Origin: Sinohyriopsis cumingii
Lineage: Eukaryota > Mollusca > Bivalvia > Unionida > Unionidae
Direction of reading: 5' to 3'
Length of the DNA stretch: 64,000 bases
Assembly: GCA_028554795.2 (NCBI GenBank)
Contig: CM068827.1
Span: 141,695,251 to 141,759,250, forward strand
In this document: positions 24,994 to 37,797 of the stretch, piece after piece
How positions within the stretch are numbered: the stretch's first letter is position 1
Layout: each line of letters begins with the position of its first letter
The notes under the pieces: model-generated
Told to the model about the DNA's origin: nothing
Databases searched by the model: none
What the model saw: the letters and a program-made list of their open reading frames with translations, nothing else
Position numbers and translations under genes: made by a program

Positions 24994-27900
24994 CTGTATG
25001 TTTTCGAAGATTGTTTGTTTTCGGACACCGTTTTTTGGAGGGAAATATAATATTTAAATGCCTTGTAAATTTTTGGATGCTTCTCCACTTTAATTTTTTC
25101 TACAATTTGTTTTTGGACACAATCTAGGAAGATCTGCTGCGTCATTTTAATGTAAAATTCACAACATGTTTGCCGTTAATTTAACTGATACAAAGTTCGC
25201 TTCATTTGGTCGCCAATTATTTAATGTGATCATGAACTTCCATGAACTAATATAATTTAAAATTCTTAATCGTATGTAGGTATTTATGTATATATGTATA
25301 TGTATGTATGTATGCAGATAGATTGATAGATAGATAAACATTTTTATATTAAGCCATACACAGTAAGTAGCAATATCAAAGAATGAAAAGAAATATGATT
25401 TAATGCTGTAATATATTTAAATATATTATTCAATATCAAGTAGCTTGTCCATAGCCTTTTTTAGGTCCTCGGGCGAAAAGCCCTCAAATTCTGTATCACT
25501 GTCATCATCCATATTGTTTAATTGTCATTTCTGATCAGCGTGTTTTCACTTCCGCTCAGATTGACACTGATGCCGCACACCTTGAAAGATTTCATTATCA
25601 TTGTGCGCTTTTCCTTCAATGTGTCCATGGCATTTACAACTAAGTCCAATCCAGTCTGTTTGCTGGCTGTCTTGATCCAATGATTTTAATGCATTCATAG
25701 CATCCCTGATGTATTCCATCCAGTTGCGGAGGAGGTAGCTCTTGTCAGGTTTATTGATTCTCATATCAAGAGGTTGCAACTTGGATGTGCATCCTCCTTT
25801 TATTATTGCTGGCACAACATTTCCGCTCCACAACTGTTTCTTCACGTCATCAGTGATGTGAGCCCAGAACAAGTCCATAACTAATAGTGATCGCTCTCTT
25901 CTGGTGAATGGCAAATAAATTTCTTCAATCCATTGCAGCACTAGCATTTCGTCATCCATGCTTTCTCTTGAACTGTGATAATCCACCCTTTTGGTACCTT
26001 TAGATCTAGGTGTCTCTTTCCCTTGAAAATAATTATTGGGGGTAATACGTCACCAGAACCTGCAACGGCTAAAATGACAGTAATGTGTCTCTTCTCTGCT
26101 CCAGTTGTACAAATCAGAGTGCTTTTTGTTCCTTCTTTGTCCACCGTTTTCCCTGGCACAAGATCAAAGTACATCGGTGTCTCGTCCATGTTAATAATAA
26201 ACTTATTGTCAAACTCATTCTCCTCATGTCTATCCATCACAAACTTGTGGAACAACACAATCTATTCTTCCAAATCCTTGGGTAAACATTGGGCAAGAGA
26301 GGTCCTGCTTCTGAGCACAAACACATGTCTTTTCATGAAACTCTCTCCCCATGAATGACTGGCATGGAATTTGCTCTCCGGAAATTCTGTTGAGAACAGC
26401 TCCTTGGCATATATACATATTCCTTCAACATTGACTAGATTTTTTAAGTCACGCTGAGTGAGCACCCATTGAGCTATCTTATCTGCATCCATAGCTTGTC
26501 CATACGAAATGGGTCGACCATACTTAGGCAAATGTCCGTTCAAGTTCAGATCTGCAGAAAAGTCAATTTTCATCCAGGTACTGGATATCAGAATCTTGAA
26601 TTTTTCCACTGTAGGTCTAATTCCTAGATATTTTGCATTGTTAACGATATCCTGCTTTTGCTTTAATGTATAATGTTTATAGTGACCATGTACAGAACCG
26701 GATGGAGCACTCTCCGGTTCAGACATAATCAGACTCGTCATCTAGCTTTCTTCATAGGCGGTTCTTTTTTGATGCATCCTCAGAATCACTAATTCGATGT
26801 TGCTTCTGTGGACAGTCTGCTGGCCGCTTTGGAGATGATTTTGGCAAGAGAGAGTCCCTTCACAAACTAGGCAGTGCCTCCTCGTTTGTTGCATAACGTA
26901 TAATAAACTTATCCATCAAAATTATTACAGTACTAACAATATTATGTTTCACAATGAGAGCTATCCAGTATATAACCTTTTGATAGTGGTGGGCATTTTA
27001 TTTATACTTTATAATTTAATAGTTTGCTTTGGCTAACAAAAATATGATTGATTGTTAGTGTTGACATTGTTACTCACAAAACCACTTCAAACAGGTGTGA
27101 CAGTTATGGCTTTGATTAGAAACCATGACCCTTGCTTTATATCATTAAACAATACATCAGAGAGTCGGTATGGATTAGTAAAATTCATTGGTATTGTGCA
27201 ACAAAACAAACCCCTCATCCCTGAGGCATTATATACCAAGGTTTAAACATAGTTTTTGTTCTACAGGTAATAAATTTCTTTGTAGACGATAAACATTGAT
27301 TGTGGGTGCTAAATGTTCTGTATTTCATGTGCTCTTTTAATGAAATCCAGATGGCTGCCTTTTATTTCTGAACACGCCTGTCAAAGAAATCCCACAAGTT
27401 ACATTATTAACAATTATCACCTAGACACCTTGAAGTCTCCGATATGCATCAAAAAAACCTTTGAGCAGTCAATTGTTTCGAGTCGGCAAGCTCTGCACAT
27501 TTTGAAGCTAGCCTTGGCTAGGTGGAAAAAAAAGGAAAGAATCACAACAAATAGATCACCTATATTGTAAAAAAATACAAACATATTAATCACGCCAACT
27601 CGTATATTGCAACTTGCTTGTTATTTTTACCCATCTTAGGTGTGCATACAACACTCACCCCATACGGAGGCTCTCACCCTTAGTGCTCTAAGATTAGCCA
27701 TCATATATGTACCGGTATTTCTACTCTTGATACTAAAATGTTTCTGTCATAAATATCTTAAGAATTATAATTCCAAAATCTTTTTATTTAGTTTGTATTA
27801 ATATCTTAATTACACAGAAATAAAACTTGTGTGTATTTGTAATGTAGATTTTAATGATCACTGATTAGCAGAGGGTTAAACTGTGGATTGCAAGATTACT

Positions 27901-28229
27901 AATATGGCGGTTCTTTTGGAAAATACGCACACAATCGTGGCTCTAATACATGTATCGCTGTGTTTTCTGGTGGATGGACATGTATCACATAGACACAGTA
28001 GGCAAGTAATGCCTGTTTTTCATTCATTATCCTTTCTGCAGTGTTAGACAAAATACTTGTTTTACTTCATGGCAGCACATTGTCATGTGAGCTAACGGTA
28101 ACTTCGTTATGGACATGGGGGGAATAAATCTATCTTCACTTGTATGTTTTTGGACACCTAATTAAAGAATTAAATATGTATTTGGAAGACAAAAAAAGTA
28201 ATTATTTGTTGCAGTCCGAAAACATACAG
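24994..28229 (-). mobile_element. Tigger/pogo-like DNA transposon, 3.2 kb
   Basis: Termini CTGTATGTTTTCG at 24994 and CGAAAACATACAG ending at 28229 are inverted repeats flanked by TA on both sides (24992-24993, 28230-28231), the target of Tc1/mariner-type elements. The broken transposase at 25546-26741 runs on the minus strand. The remaining 1.5 kb at 26742-28229 and the left 0.55 kb show no other gene. Inserted in NAMPT intron 24517-31164. Confidence 0.75.
25546..26741 (-). pseudogene. Tigger/pogo-type transposase (DDE_1), broken
   Basis: The N-terminal part (26741 downward) holds a CENP-B/Tc5-type DNA-binding region (YTLKQKQDIVNNAKYLGI; later SHSWGESFMKRH). The catalytic core has the three acidic positions in INMDETP, VMDLFWAHIT and SKLQPLD, with 35 residues between the second and third. 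An in-frame TAG lies at 26262-26264, and a frameshift occurs near 25980 after LKVPKG. It therefore cannot make a full transposase. Family members cut and paste at TA sites. Confidence 0.85.
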
Positions 28230-28230
28230 T

Positions 28231-28480
28231 AGTGTATAAAAAATGTATTATCATTTTGGGGAAGATATCATGTAAATTCAAATATAATACAATCGTGGCG
28301 TGGTTCCTGAAATTTTAAATACATGTATTTGTATTTTTCTCGTACCCAGGGGAAATATTTTTTTTAAACTATGTGAAATAGTGTATAAAAAATTTATTAT
28401 CATTTTGGGGAAGAGATATGTACGAATTTGAATATAATATGATTGTGGCATGGCCTCTGAAATTTAACAATTTCACCAGG
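28231..28480. repeat. about 149-bp direct duplication beside the Tigger element
   Basis: 'agtgtataaaaaatgtatta' plus 'tcattttggggaagatat' at 28231 recurs at 28379. Both units then show a pogo-type subterminal string (aaatttgaatataatat..gtggcatgg) also present left of the transposon at about 24893-24935. Confidence 0.7.
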
Positions 28481-29717
28481 TTCTTAAAGTGTTATGCCAA
28501 AATAAACATTATCGGAAATGTTACTTATTACCGATCCATGAGCAAAGCCCGTAAGTCATCTTTGTGATTGACTTCAATTAATTCTTTATACAGTTGTTGC
28601 TCAAACAATAGCTGACATATGTTTCTTCTTTAACTGCATTACACAACAAAGCAGCAGACAATGCAGTGGTTGATAAAAGATTCTCACAATTTAATAAACA
28701 TTAAAAAACTAAAGCTGCCAACATGTTTGCTGAGCTTAGCAGTGTTATTAGATGCAGTCAGTTGACCAATGAATAATATCCACTTTATTAGCTGGAAATT
28801 GAAAGGGTATGAAATTGTACGTGCGTTCAGCTAAAAAAAATTTATAAAAGTATTTTTCACATGTTTCTTTCGATATTCAAAAAATTGGAATTAAAAATTA
28901 TATGCACGCTGAAAACGTGTTTGTTCATTAATTATTCTTGCTGTAGTTGTTCTAATGAATAGGCGTACAAGTGTTAATTATTGGAAATTTACAATGGATA
29001 AAGGTACACGGAAATGCATATGAAATTTATTTAGCAGTATGAAATTTGTACAGACACCATTCATAGAACCTAGAACGTAATGAACTGGACATGTGCTTCG
29101 TCTTTCTTAACCTTGTTTTGCTGTTATTTTTTCCCATTGAATTCAGACACATAATGATCTGTGACAAAATTACTTAATAGTTTAAATATGTGTGCAATTT
29201 TTGCAATGGAGTTACATGTATAATGAATTAAGTGCATGCCACAAAGGTACAATATCAAACGGTAAGTAAACAGTGTTAATACTCTGTTCATGCTATATAT
29301 TAGATGTTGAATTCAAACAAATGAGCTGTGACAAAATTATTGAATATTTTAAATCTGTGTGCAATTTTTCCATTGAATTACATGCATTATGGATGAATTG
29401 CATGCCACGATGACACGATAGTAAATGGTGTTGATACCCTATTCATGATATCTCAGGATGTAGGAAAGGAAAAGTTCATCAACACAATAAGGTTAAGCAT
29501 ATCAATGAATCATACGATGACTGCTAGAAATTCAGTATATCTAATTATATATTTTCAACAAATTATGTCCATTTCATACTTTGTTTTGACTGGAATGGCA
29601 AAGAAAAAAGTGTGGAAAGAAACTTGTCGTAACTAATCTATTCTTCTTCAGACCAATCATATTGTAATATCATGATTCATCTTATCTGTCCATTTGTCCT
29701 TCATTTGATGTATACAT
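28481..29717. other. intronic DNA, nothing recognised
   Basis: AT-rich. A stretch near 29110-29225 recurs in diverged form at about 29285-29410 ('gctgtgacaaaattatt', 'gtgtgcaatttttcca', 'ttacatg'), suggesting a local duplication of about 190 bp. No genes. Confidence 0.45.
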
Positions 29718-30690
29718 GTGGTATGGTCCTGTATGCATTCTATAGTGTATGTATGGTCATACGGCCAAGTACACAATCATATGGTATGGTCCTGTATGCA
29801 TTCTACAGTGTGTATATGGTCATATGGCCAAGTACACATATGGTATGGTTCTGTATGCATTCTACAGTGTGTATATGGTCATACAGCCAAGTACACATAT
29901 GGTATGGTCCTGTATGCATTCTACAGTGTGTATATGGTCATACGGCCAAGTACACATATGGTATGGTCCTGTATGCATTCTACAGTGTGTATATGGTCAT
30001 ACGGCCAAGTACACATATGGTATGGTCCTGTATGCATTCTACAGTGTGTGTATTGTCATACGGCCAAGTACACATATGGTATGGTCCTGTATGCATTCTA
30101 CAGTGTGTATATGGTCATACGGCCAAGTACACATATGGTGTGGTCCTGTATGCATTCTACAGTGTGTATATGGTCATATGGCCAAGTGATCATATGGTAT
30201 GGTCCTGTATGCATTCTACAGTGTGTGTATGGTCATATGGCCAAGTACACATATGGTATGGTCCTGTATGCATTCTACAGCGTGTGTATGGTCATACGGC
30301 CAAGTACACATATGGTATGGTCCTGTATGCATTCTACAGTTTGTGTATGGTCATATGGCCAAGTACACATATGGTATGGTCCTGTATGCATTCTACAGTG
30401 TGTATATGGTCATATGGCCAAGTACGCATATGGTATGGTCCTGTATGCATTCTACAGTGTGTGTATGGTCATACGGCCAAGTACACATGTGGTATAGTCC
30501 TGTATGCATTCTACAGTGTGTGCATGGTCATACAGCCAAATGCACATGTGGTATGGTCCTGTATGCATTCTACAGTGTGTGTATGGTCATATGGCCAAGT
30601 GCACATATGGTATGGTCCTGTATGCATTCTACAGTGTGTGTGTATGGTCATACGGTCAAGTGCACATATGGTATGGTCTGCATTCGAGAT
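29718..30690 (+). repeat. 59-bp minisatellite, about 16 copies, open in three frames
   Basis: Units containing 'ggtcctgtatgcattctaca' then 'ggtcatacggccaagtacac' repeat every 59 bp with few substitutions. Because 59 is not a multiple of 3 and the unit has no stop in any forward frame, all three forward frames stay open. The longest ORF (29672-30922, 416 aa) has a 59-residue protein period and about 80 further residues of non-repeat sequence. It lies in an intron and has no known domain, so I treat it as a repeat. Confidence 0.9.
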
Positions 30691-31164
30691 TGTATGTAAT
30701 CTTTTCACAATTGTTTTTACAAATTCTTCTCAAAAACTACTTAACTATTTTGAAGATGATTTTACAGGGATCATTATGGCATCAGGGCCATTAAGATGTC
30801 TTCAGCTGATACAGAATTGTTTGGTTGATGCTGATCCTTTATGTAGTATGGCAGCTATTAGTGAAAATAGAACAACTTTTAAATATCTTTTTCTCAAAAC
30901 CTGTTCAACAGAATTTAGTTAAATTGTGGAAAAGACATGCTGACATGAGGGTCATTCAAAATTTGTTAAAATGATGGCAATGCGATATAATAATATGTCG
31001 TCACTGATATTAAAAAATATATATTTTTAAACTGGCTTTGCTGTGTTTGTAATTCTTTTATCTCTTTAGTTCTTTGAAATAAGATATTTTGTAATTCTTT
31101 TATCGTTTTAGATTTTTTGTCAAAAACAAATGTGGTATTTCAATAATTAGCATTTGTTTTTCAG
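30691..31164. other. intronic DNA, nothing recognised
   Basis: End of the 6.6-kb NAMPT intron. The acceptor is tttttcag at 31157-31164. Confidence 0.5.
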
Positions 31165-31310
31165 ACACAATTTTGACAAACATGAAGAAGAATGGCTGGA
31201 GTGCAGACAACATTGCCTTTGGGAGCGGTGGTGCATTGTTACAGAGATTAGATCGTGATACTCAGAAATGTGCCTTTAAGTGTAGCTATGCACTTATCAA
31301 CGGCAAGGAG
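31165..31310 (+). CDS. NAMPT: NAMPT internal exon (FGSGGALLQ)
   Basis: The exon is 146 bp. Two bases complete the Asp codon begun at 24516, then 48 codons follow. The donor is GAG|gtgagt at 31311. It encodes [20 protein letters not shown] then [11 protein letters not shown] and [16 protein letters not shown] and the following Arg are the equivalents of Gly383/Gly384 and Arg392, which hold the phosphates of PRPP and NMN (family knowledge). Confidence 0.97.
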
Positions 31311-31439
31311 GTGAGTAGCGGTAGGGTTCAGTGTGTGGAGGGGTGTAAAACTCAAACATCATTAGATACATCATTTTCATTATCTATATCTTTGACAATA
31401 CAATTTGTGCTGAAGTTTCAATTCATAGTGGATTTAAGT

Positions 31440-31640
31440 AATGAAGATTATCTCTGATAATCTAATTGAAAGATTATCTCTAATTATGTAACTGAAAGAT
31501 TATCTGTAATAATCTAATTGAAAAATTATCTCTAATAATGTAATGAGAAATTTGTAGTCTGCCTCTAATAATGTAACTGAAAGATTATATATGTAATAAT
31601 CTTATTGAAAGATTATCTCTATTTCATTTGGAAGGATATT
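31440..31640. repeat. degenerate tandem repeat, about 28 bp
   Basis: Units of 'gattatctctaataatctaa' plus 'ttgaaa' repeat about six to seven times with variation. A string 'taatgagaaatttgtagtct' at 31541 recurs at 35096, on the far side of the large array. Confidence 0.8.
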
Positions 31641-31779
31641 TGAATAAATTTTAGCCTTTCCTTGAATTAAAGGATTTTTCATGGATCTATTTGTAGATAA
31701 AAGAATTATTGTTGTTATATTTAAAAGTTGCAATTTTATATTGACCATCCTTTTAAAAAATTTACAACTTCTTCCTGTT

Positions 31780-34700
31780 TCCCTGTAAAGAATACATATT
31801 CTTCAGTATATCCCTGTAAAGAATATGTGTTCCTAAATCATGTAAAGAATACCAATTCATATATCCAGTAAAGAATACCAATTCATATATCCAGTAAAGA
31901 ATACCAATTCATATATCCCAGTAAAGAATACCAATTCATATATCCCAGTAAAGAATACATGTTCCTAAATCATGTAAAGAATACCAATTCATATATCCAG
32001 TAAAGAATACCAATTCATATATCCCAGTAAAGAATACCAATTCATATATCCCAGTAAAGAATACATGTTCCTAAATCATGTAAAGAATACCAATTCATAT
32101 ATCCAGTAAAGAATACCAATTCATATATCCCAGTAAAGAATACCCATTCTTATATCCAGTAAAGAATACCCATTCTTATATCCAGTAAAGAATACCAATT
32201 CTTATATCCAGTAAAGAATACCCATTCATATATCCAGTAAAGAATACCAATTCATATATCCCAGTAAAGAATACCCATTCATATATCCAGTAAAGAATAC
32301 ATGTTCCTAAATCATGTAAAGAATGCCAATTCATATATCCCAGTAAAGAATACCAATTCATATATCCCAGTAAAGAATACATGTTCCTAAATCATGTAAA
32401 GAATGCCAATTCATATATCCAGTAAAGAATACCAATTCATATATCCAGTAAAGAATACCAATTCATATATCCCAGTAAAGAATACATGTTCCTAAATCAT
32501 GTAAAGAATAGCAATTATATCCAGTAAAGAATACCAATTCATATATCCAGTAAAGAATACCAATTCATATATCCCAGTAAAGAATACATGTTCCTAAATC
32601 ATGTAAAGAATACCAATTCATATATCCAGTAAAGAATACCAATTCATATATCCCAGTAAAGAATACCAATTCATATATCCCAGTAAAGAATACATGTTCC
32701 TAAATCATGTAAAGAATACCAATTCATATATCCAGTAAAGAATACCAATTCATATATCCCAGTAAAGAATACCCATTCTTATATCCAGTAAAGAATACCC
32801 ATTCTTATATCCAGTAAAGAATACCAATTCTTATATCCAGTAAAGAATACCCATTCATATATCCAGTAAAGAATACCAATTCATATATCCCAGTAAAGAA
32901 TACCCATTCATATATCCAGTAAAGAATACATGTTCCTAAATCATGTAAAGAATGCCAATTCATATATCCCAGTAAAGAATACCAATTCATATATCCCAGT
33001 AAAGAATACATGTTCCTAAATCATGTAAAGAATGCCAATTCATATATCCAGTAAAGAATACCAATTCATATATCCAGTAAAGAATACCAATTCATATATC
33101 CCAGTAAAGAATACATGTTCCTAAATCATGTAAAGAATAGCAATTATATCCAGTAAAGAATACCAATTCATATATCCAGTAAAGAATACCAATTCATATA
33201 TCCCAGTAAAGAATACATGTTCCTAAATCATGTAAAGAATGCCAATTCATATATCCAGTAAAGAATACCAATTCATATATCCCAGTAAAGAATACATGTT
33301 CCTAAATCATGTAAAGAATAGCAATTATATCCAGTAAAGAATACCAATTCATATATCCAGTAAAGAATACCCATTCATATATCCAGTAAAGAATACGTGT
33401 TCCTAAATCATGTAAAGAATACCAATTCATATATCCAGTAAAGAATACCAATTCGTATATCCCAGTAAAGAATACGTGTTCCTAAATCATGTAAAGAATA
33501 CCAATTTATATATCCAGTAAAGAATACCAATTCATATATCCCAGTAAAGAATATGTGTTCCTAAATCATGTAAAGAATACCAATTCATATATCCAGTAAA
33601 GAATACCAATTCATATATCCCAGTAAAGAATACGTGTTCCTAAATCATGTAAAGAATACCAATTCATATATCCAGTAAAGAATACCAATTCATATATCCC
33701 AGTAAAGAATACCCATTCTTATATCCAGTAAAGAATACCAATTCTTATATCCAGTAAAGAATACCCATTCATATATCCAGTAAAAAATACCAATTCATAT
33801 ATCCCAGTAAAGAATACCCATTCATATATCCAGTAAAGAATACATGTTCCTAAATCATGTAAAGAATGCCAATTCATATATCCAGTAAAGAATACCAATT
33901 CATATATCCCAGTAAAGAATACATGTTCCTAAATCATGTAAAGAATACCAATTCATATATCCAGTAAAGAATACCAATTCATATATCCAGTAAAGAATGC
34001 CCATTTATATATCCAGTAAAGAATACCAATTCATATATCCCAGTAAAGAATACGTGTTCCTAAATCATGTAAAGAATACCCATTCATATGTCCAGTAAAG
34101 AATACCAATTCATATATCCAGTAAAGAATACCCATTTATATATCCAGTAAAGAATACCAATTCTTATATCCAGTAAAGAATACCAATTCATATATCCAGT
34201 AAAGAATACCAATTCATATATCCCAGTAAAGAATACATGTTCCTAAATCATGTAAAGAATAGCAATTATATCCAGTAAAGAATACCAATTCATATATCCA
34301 GTAAAGAATACCCATTCATATATCCAGTAAAGAATACCAATTCATATATCCCAGTAAAGAATACGTGTTCCTAAATCATGTAAAGAATACCCATTCATAT
34401 GTCCAGTAAAGAATACCAATTCATATATCCAGTAAAGAATACCCATTTATATATCCAGTAAAGAATACCAATTCATATATCCAGTAAAGAATACCCATTT
34501 ATATATCCAGTAAAGAATACCAGTTCATATATCCAGTAAAGAATACCAATTCATATATCCAGTAAAGAATACCCATTCATATATCCAGTAAAGAATATCA
34601 ATTCATATATCCAGTAAAGAATACCAATTTATATATCCAGTAAAGAATACCCATTCATATATCTAGTAAAGAATACCCATTCATATATCCAGTAAGGAAT

Positions 34701-34975
34701 ACAATTCATATATCCCAGTAAAGAATATGTGTTCCTAAATCATGTAAAGAATACCAATTCATATATCCAGTAAAGAATACCAATTCATATATCCCAGTAA
34801 AGAATATGTGTTCCTAAATCATGTAAAGAATACCAATTCATATATCCAGTAAAGAATACCAATTCATATATCCAGTAAAGAATACCCATTCATATATCCC
34901 AGTGAAGAATACCAATTCATATATCCAGTAAAGAATACCAATTCATATATCCAGTAAAGAATACCCACTTCTATT
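31780..34975. repeat. 3.2-kb minisatellite, about 26-bp unit with variant blocks
   Basis: The main unit carries 'ccagtaaagaataccaattc' then 'atatat'. A variant unit carries 'atgttcctaaatcatgtaaa' and alternates irregularly with it. A 629-bp higher-order repeat is visible: 32176-32382 and 32805-33011 read identically, and the flanking order of variants agrees. Minus-strand short frames are by-products. It occupies half of the intron 31311-37674. Confidence 0.95.
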
Positions 34976-35298
34976 CCAAAGAAGAAAACTATTTGCAAGA
35001 TAATGCAAGGTAATTCGAATGCAGCCTGTTATTTCTTTATTGTTTTTACATAAATTCCACCAGAGAGATGCAAGATCTTGTCAGTGAAGGATTTAATGAG
35101 AAATTTGTAGTCTGCTTCTAATATAATAAACTTGGGTTTTATGCCCCTAAGATAATAAGCTTGGGCCTTTGACCCAGATATAATAAATTTGGACTGCTGA
35201 TGGTGCATCACATGCCATAGTCCTGCCTCAAGATTGATGTCATGACATGGGAAAATGTATAGTGTTTGAACGACTGAAGATACATTAATGAAACTTTG
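34976..35298. other. intronic DNA with three short direct repeats
   Basis: 'ataataaacttgggtttt' and two diverged copies follow at about 35122-35195. Nothing else recognised. Confidence 0.5.
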
Positions 35299-37520
35299 CC
35301 CATGTATATAACATTGGGAAAAAGTCAGGAGAAATTATATTTTCTTCCCGACCATGAAAAGTCCTTGAATTTTGCAAATATTGACGAAAGTTGGGGAAAA
35401 CCTCGGAATTTTCCTCCACAACTTGATGCTCAAAACAATTACGTAAGTGATTCATAACTGAACTGATTGTGAGTTAAATTTATCGAGTTCTGATCAGAAT
35501 ATTAGGAGGTTGCAGTATGGATCATTTGGGTGCTTGCCATAAAAATATTTTTTGAGACAATCCAAATGCTCAGTGGATTAGATTCGTCTGTTTCACAGAC
35601 AGTTCGATATCCGTATCTTTTTTTATATGGAAGGTATGAAAACCAGTCTAGCATCACAAGAGGAGAACATGGTGGTGTTAAAGCATAGCTGCTTAGCGGA
35701 TGGGCTAGCAAACTTAAACGTTAAATCGAGTTATACCTGCATAAAATCGATATGAAAATTATTTATTTTCTCAGAAATTGCAAGTATTAAAATAGTTATG
35801 TCTTTAATCTGCTGAAAGATGATAAAACTAACACGTTGATGAAATTTGAGCTGGTACTAGTGATTTTGATTGCTAGTCGCACGAGTACACAGAATCTCAC
35901 AACCATCATTTTCATATGTTGTAGGGAAAACAATTAAATGAAAGTTGTATACTGGTTGTAAAAATACAAAAATGAAAGACCATATAATTCTCTATATTTA
36001 TTCTGAGACCTACTTCAGGAGTTTTGTTGTATCACATGACTACTACGTTGACATGTGCTCTCACACAGGGAGCATATGAAGCAGGGAACCAGACTACACT
36101 GCTTGATGGCTCAGACTGACCAAGTTTCTTGTAGTTGTTCTCAAAATAAATATGTTGAGAATTATATGTTCTTTCTGGTTTTTACAAAATGTATCAGACT
36201 TTCATTTAATATAATTGAAATTTTGTACAACGACATCAAAAATAAGAGTTTGTTGTTGATATCACATGACTATTGGTCTTTCGATGTCAGTGTTTGAGAG
36301 CTGTGAAGTCATGTGACTGTTAACACAAATGGTGAGTACCAGGTTAGGTTTCATCTATGCCAAGTTTCATCTAGTCTGCCAGCAGATGAAAGCCAGCAGA
36401 TGAAAGACATAACAAATATAATACTTGCCATTTTTGAGAAAATAAATAATTTTCTTATCGATTTCATGTAGGTGTAAGTCGACATAAGATAGTTTAAATT
36501 TGCTAGGCCTGCTGGTAAGCTGTCTTACGGTGGTGGCAAATTCCACATTTTTCATATGTAATTGCTCTGAACCCACATTCCATCCTAAATGTCCAAACAT
36601 GAAAAAATGGGGTTGGAATATTTGGAGGAAACCCGGATTAGAAAAATGTTGAATCTCTGAGCTGAACTTTGGTGGGGAACTATTTATTATACAGTGACAT
36701 GTAGTTTGAAACATTGGTTTCAGATCTATAGAACGCAGGAGAAATGGAAAATTGCCATCCCATTTATTAAATATTAAGAAACGATAAGAGCCCGTGTATC
36801 AGTACAGGATTTGGGACTGGTTTATTGAACTACAAGAAGACAAGTTGATTTTACAGAAAATTCAGTCCTTGTTTATACAACAATATATAATTTCAAAGGT
36901 CTTTGTCAAAGTTTAAATCTGCCCTTTTGTAAATGTCTTTAAATGATGGAATTTTTAACCAAATCATCTTAAGGAGTTTAGGTTGGTTGAAAACTCGTTT
37001 GAGATTTTATTGGCACACATAAATTGAGGGTTAAACTTTGTTTGTTACAAGATAAGATTCTAATACTTTGCATTTATTGGGTTTTTTCATACTGTGAAAG
37101 GAAATGTTTACTTTGTATAACATGCACATATATTGCTCTAGAATTCTTTAGAATTAAAGGTTTGAAAGAAAACAATAATTTATGCTCATTATGTTGTTTC
37201 CATGTAGCAACATAATGCATGTCAGCAAAGTTAGGATTTGTATTCTGTACATGGAAATGGCTTTAAATGCCAATTTATAGGAACATAGTCAGATTTGTTT
37301 CATGTGACTTATTTTGTGGTTTTGTACATGATCATCTTTTCTGACATATGTGTTTTCGAGATTCTTGAAAGAGAAACATATTCAGATTTGAAAAATGCAT
37401 GTTTTATAATGCAATATGTTCTATAATTCCATTCAGTAATGGTCATATGTTAACCTTGAAAAAATTAATTTCATCCTGGAAAACCTGGAAATTTATATTT
37501 AGAAAAGCATGGGAACCATG
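35299..37520. mobile_element. inverted-repeat DNA element, copy 2
   Basis: It is collinear with 2871-5031 along nearly all its length. Shared strings include 'atgaaaagtccttgaatttt', 'gtatggatcatttgggtgct', 'tatgaaaaccagtctagcat', 'cagtaatggtcata' and 'ttaatttcatcctgga', ending with GGGAACCATG. It is diverged by many substitutions and has an extra segment of about 70 bp near 36060-36130. The left terminus is eroded. No target duplication could be confirmed. No transposase frame is seen. Confidence 0.7.
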
Positions 37521-37674
37521 TGAAATATATCTTTGTATAAAGTGGCCTCACTTACAAAGCAGGTCACTTGAATTATGGTTCCAATTATTAGCATGATAAA
37601 GAAGTAGCATGGTAGAAACATGTACTTCATTTCAGTGCATGACCAGTTTAAAACTACTTTTTTAATCTTTATAG

Positions 37675-37797
37675 GTGAATGTGTTCAAGCAGCCTATTAC
37701 AGACCCAGGAAAAAAGAGTAAGAAGGGTCGTCTTACTCTTGAACTTCAAGATGGTGAATATGCAACCATGACAGAAGGAACAGGAGATCCCAAAAAG
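37675..37797 (+). CDS. NAMPT: NAMPT internal exon
   Basis: The exon is 41 codons, phase 0/0. Acceptor atag ends at 37674 and the donor is AAG|gtatat at 37798. It encodes VNVFKQPITDPGKKSKKGRL then TLELQDGEYATMTEGTGDPK, matching the late C-terminal segment of NAMPT (family INVFKDPxxDPxKxSKKGRL). Confidence 0.97.

Noticed and set aside
29672..30922. 416-aa ORF as a protein-coding gene
   Set aside because: Its length follows from a stop-free 59-bp repeat whose three forward frames are all open. It lies in an intron and has no domain.
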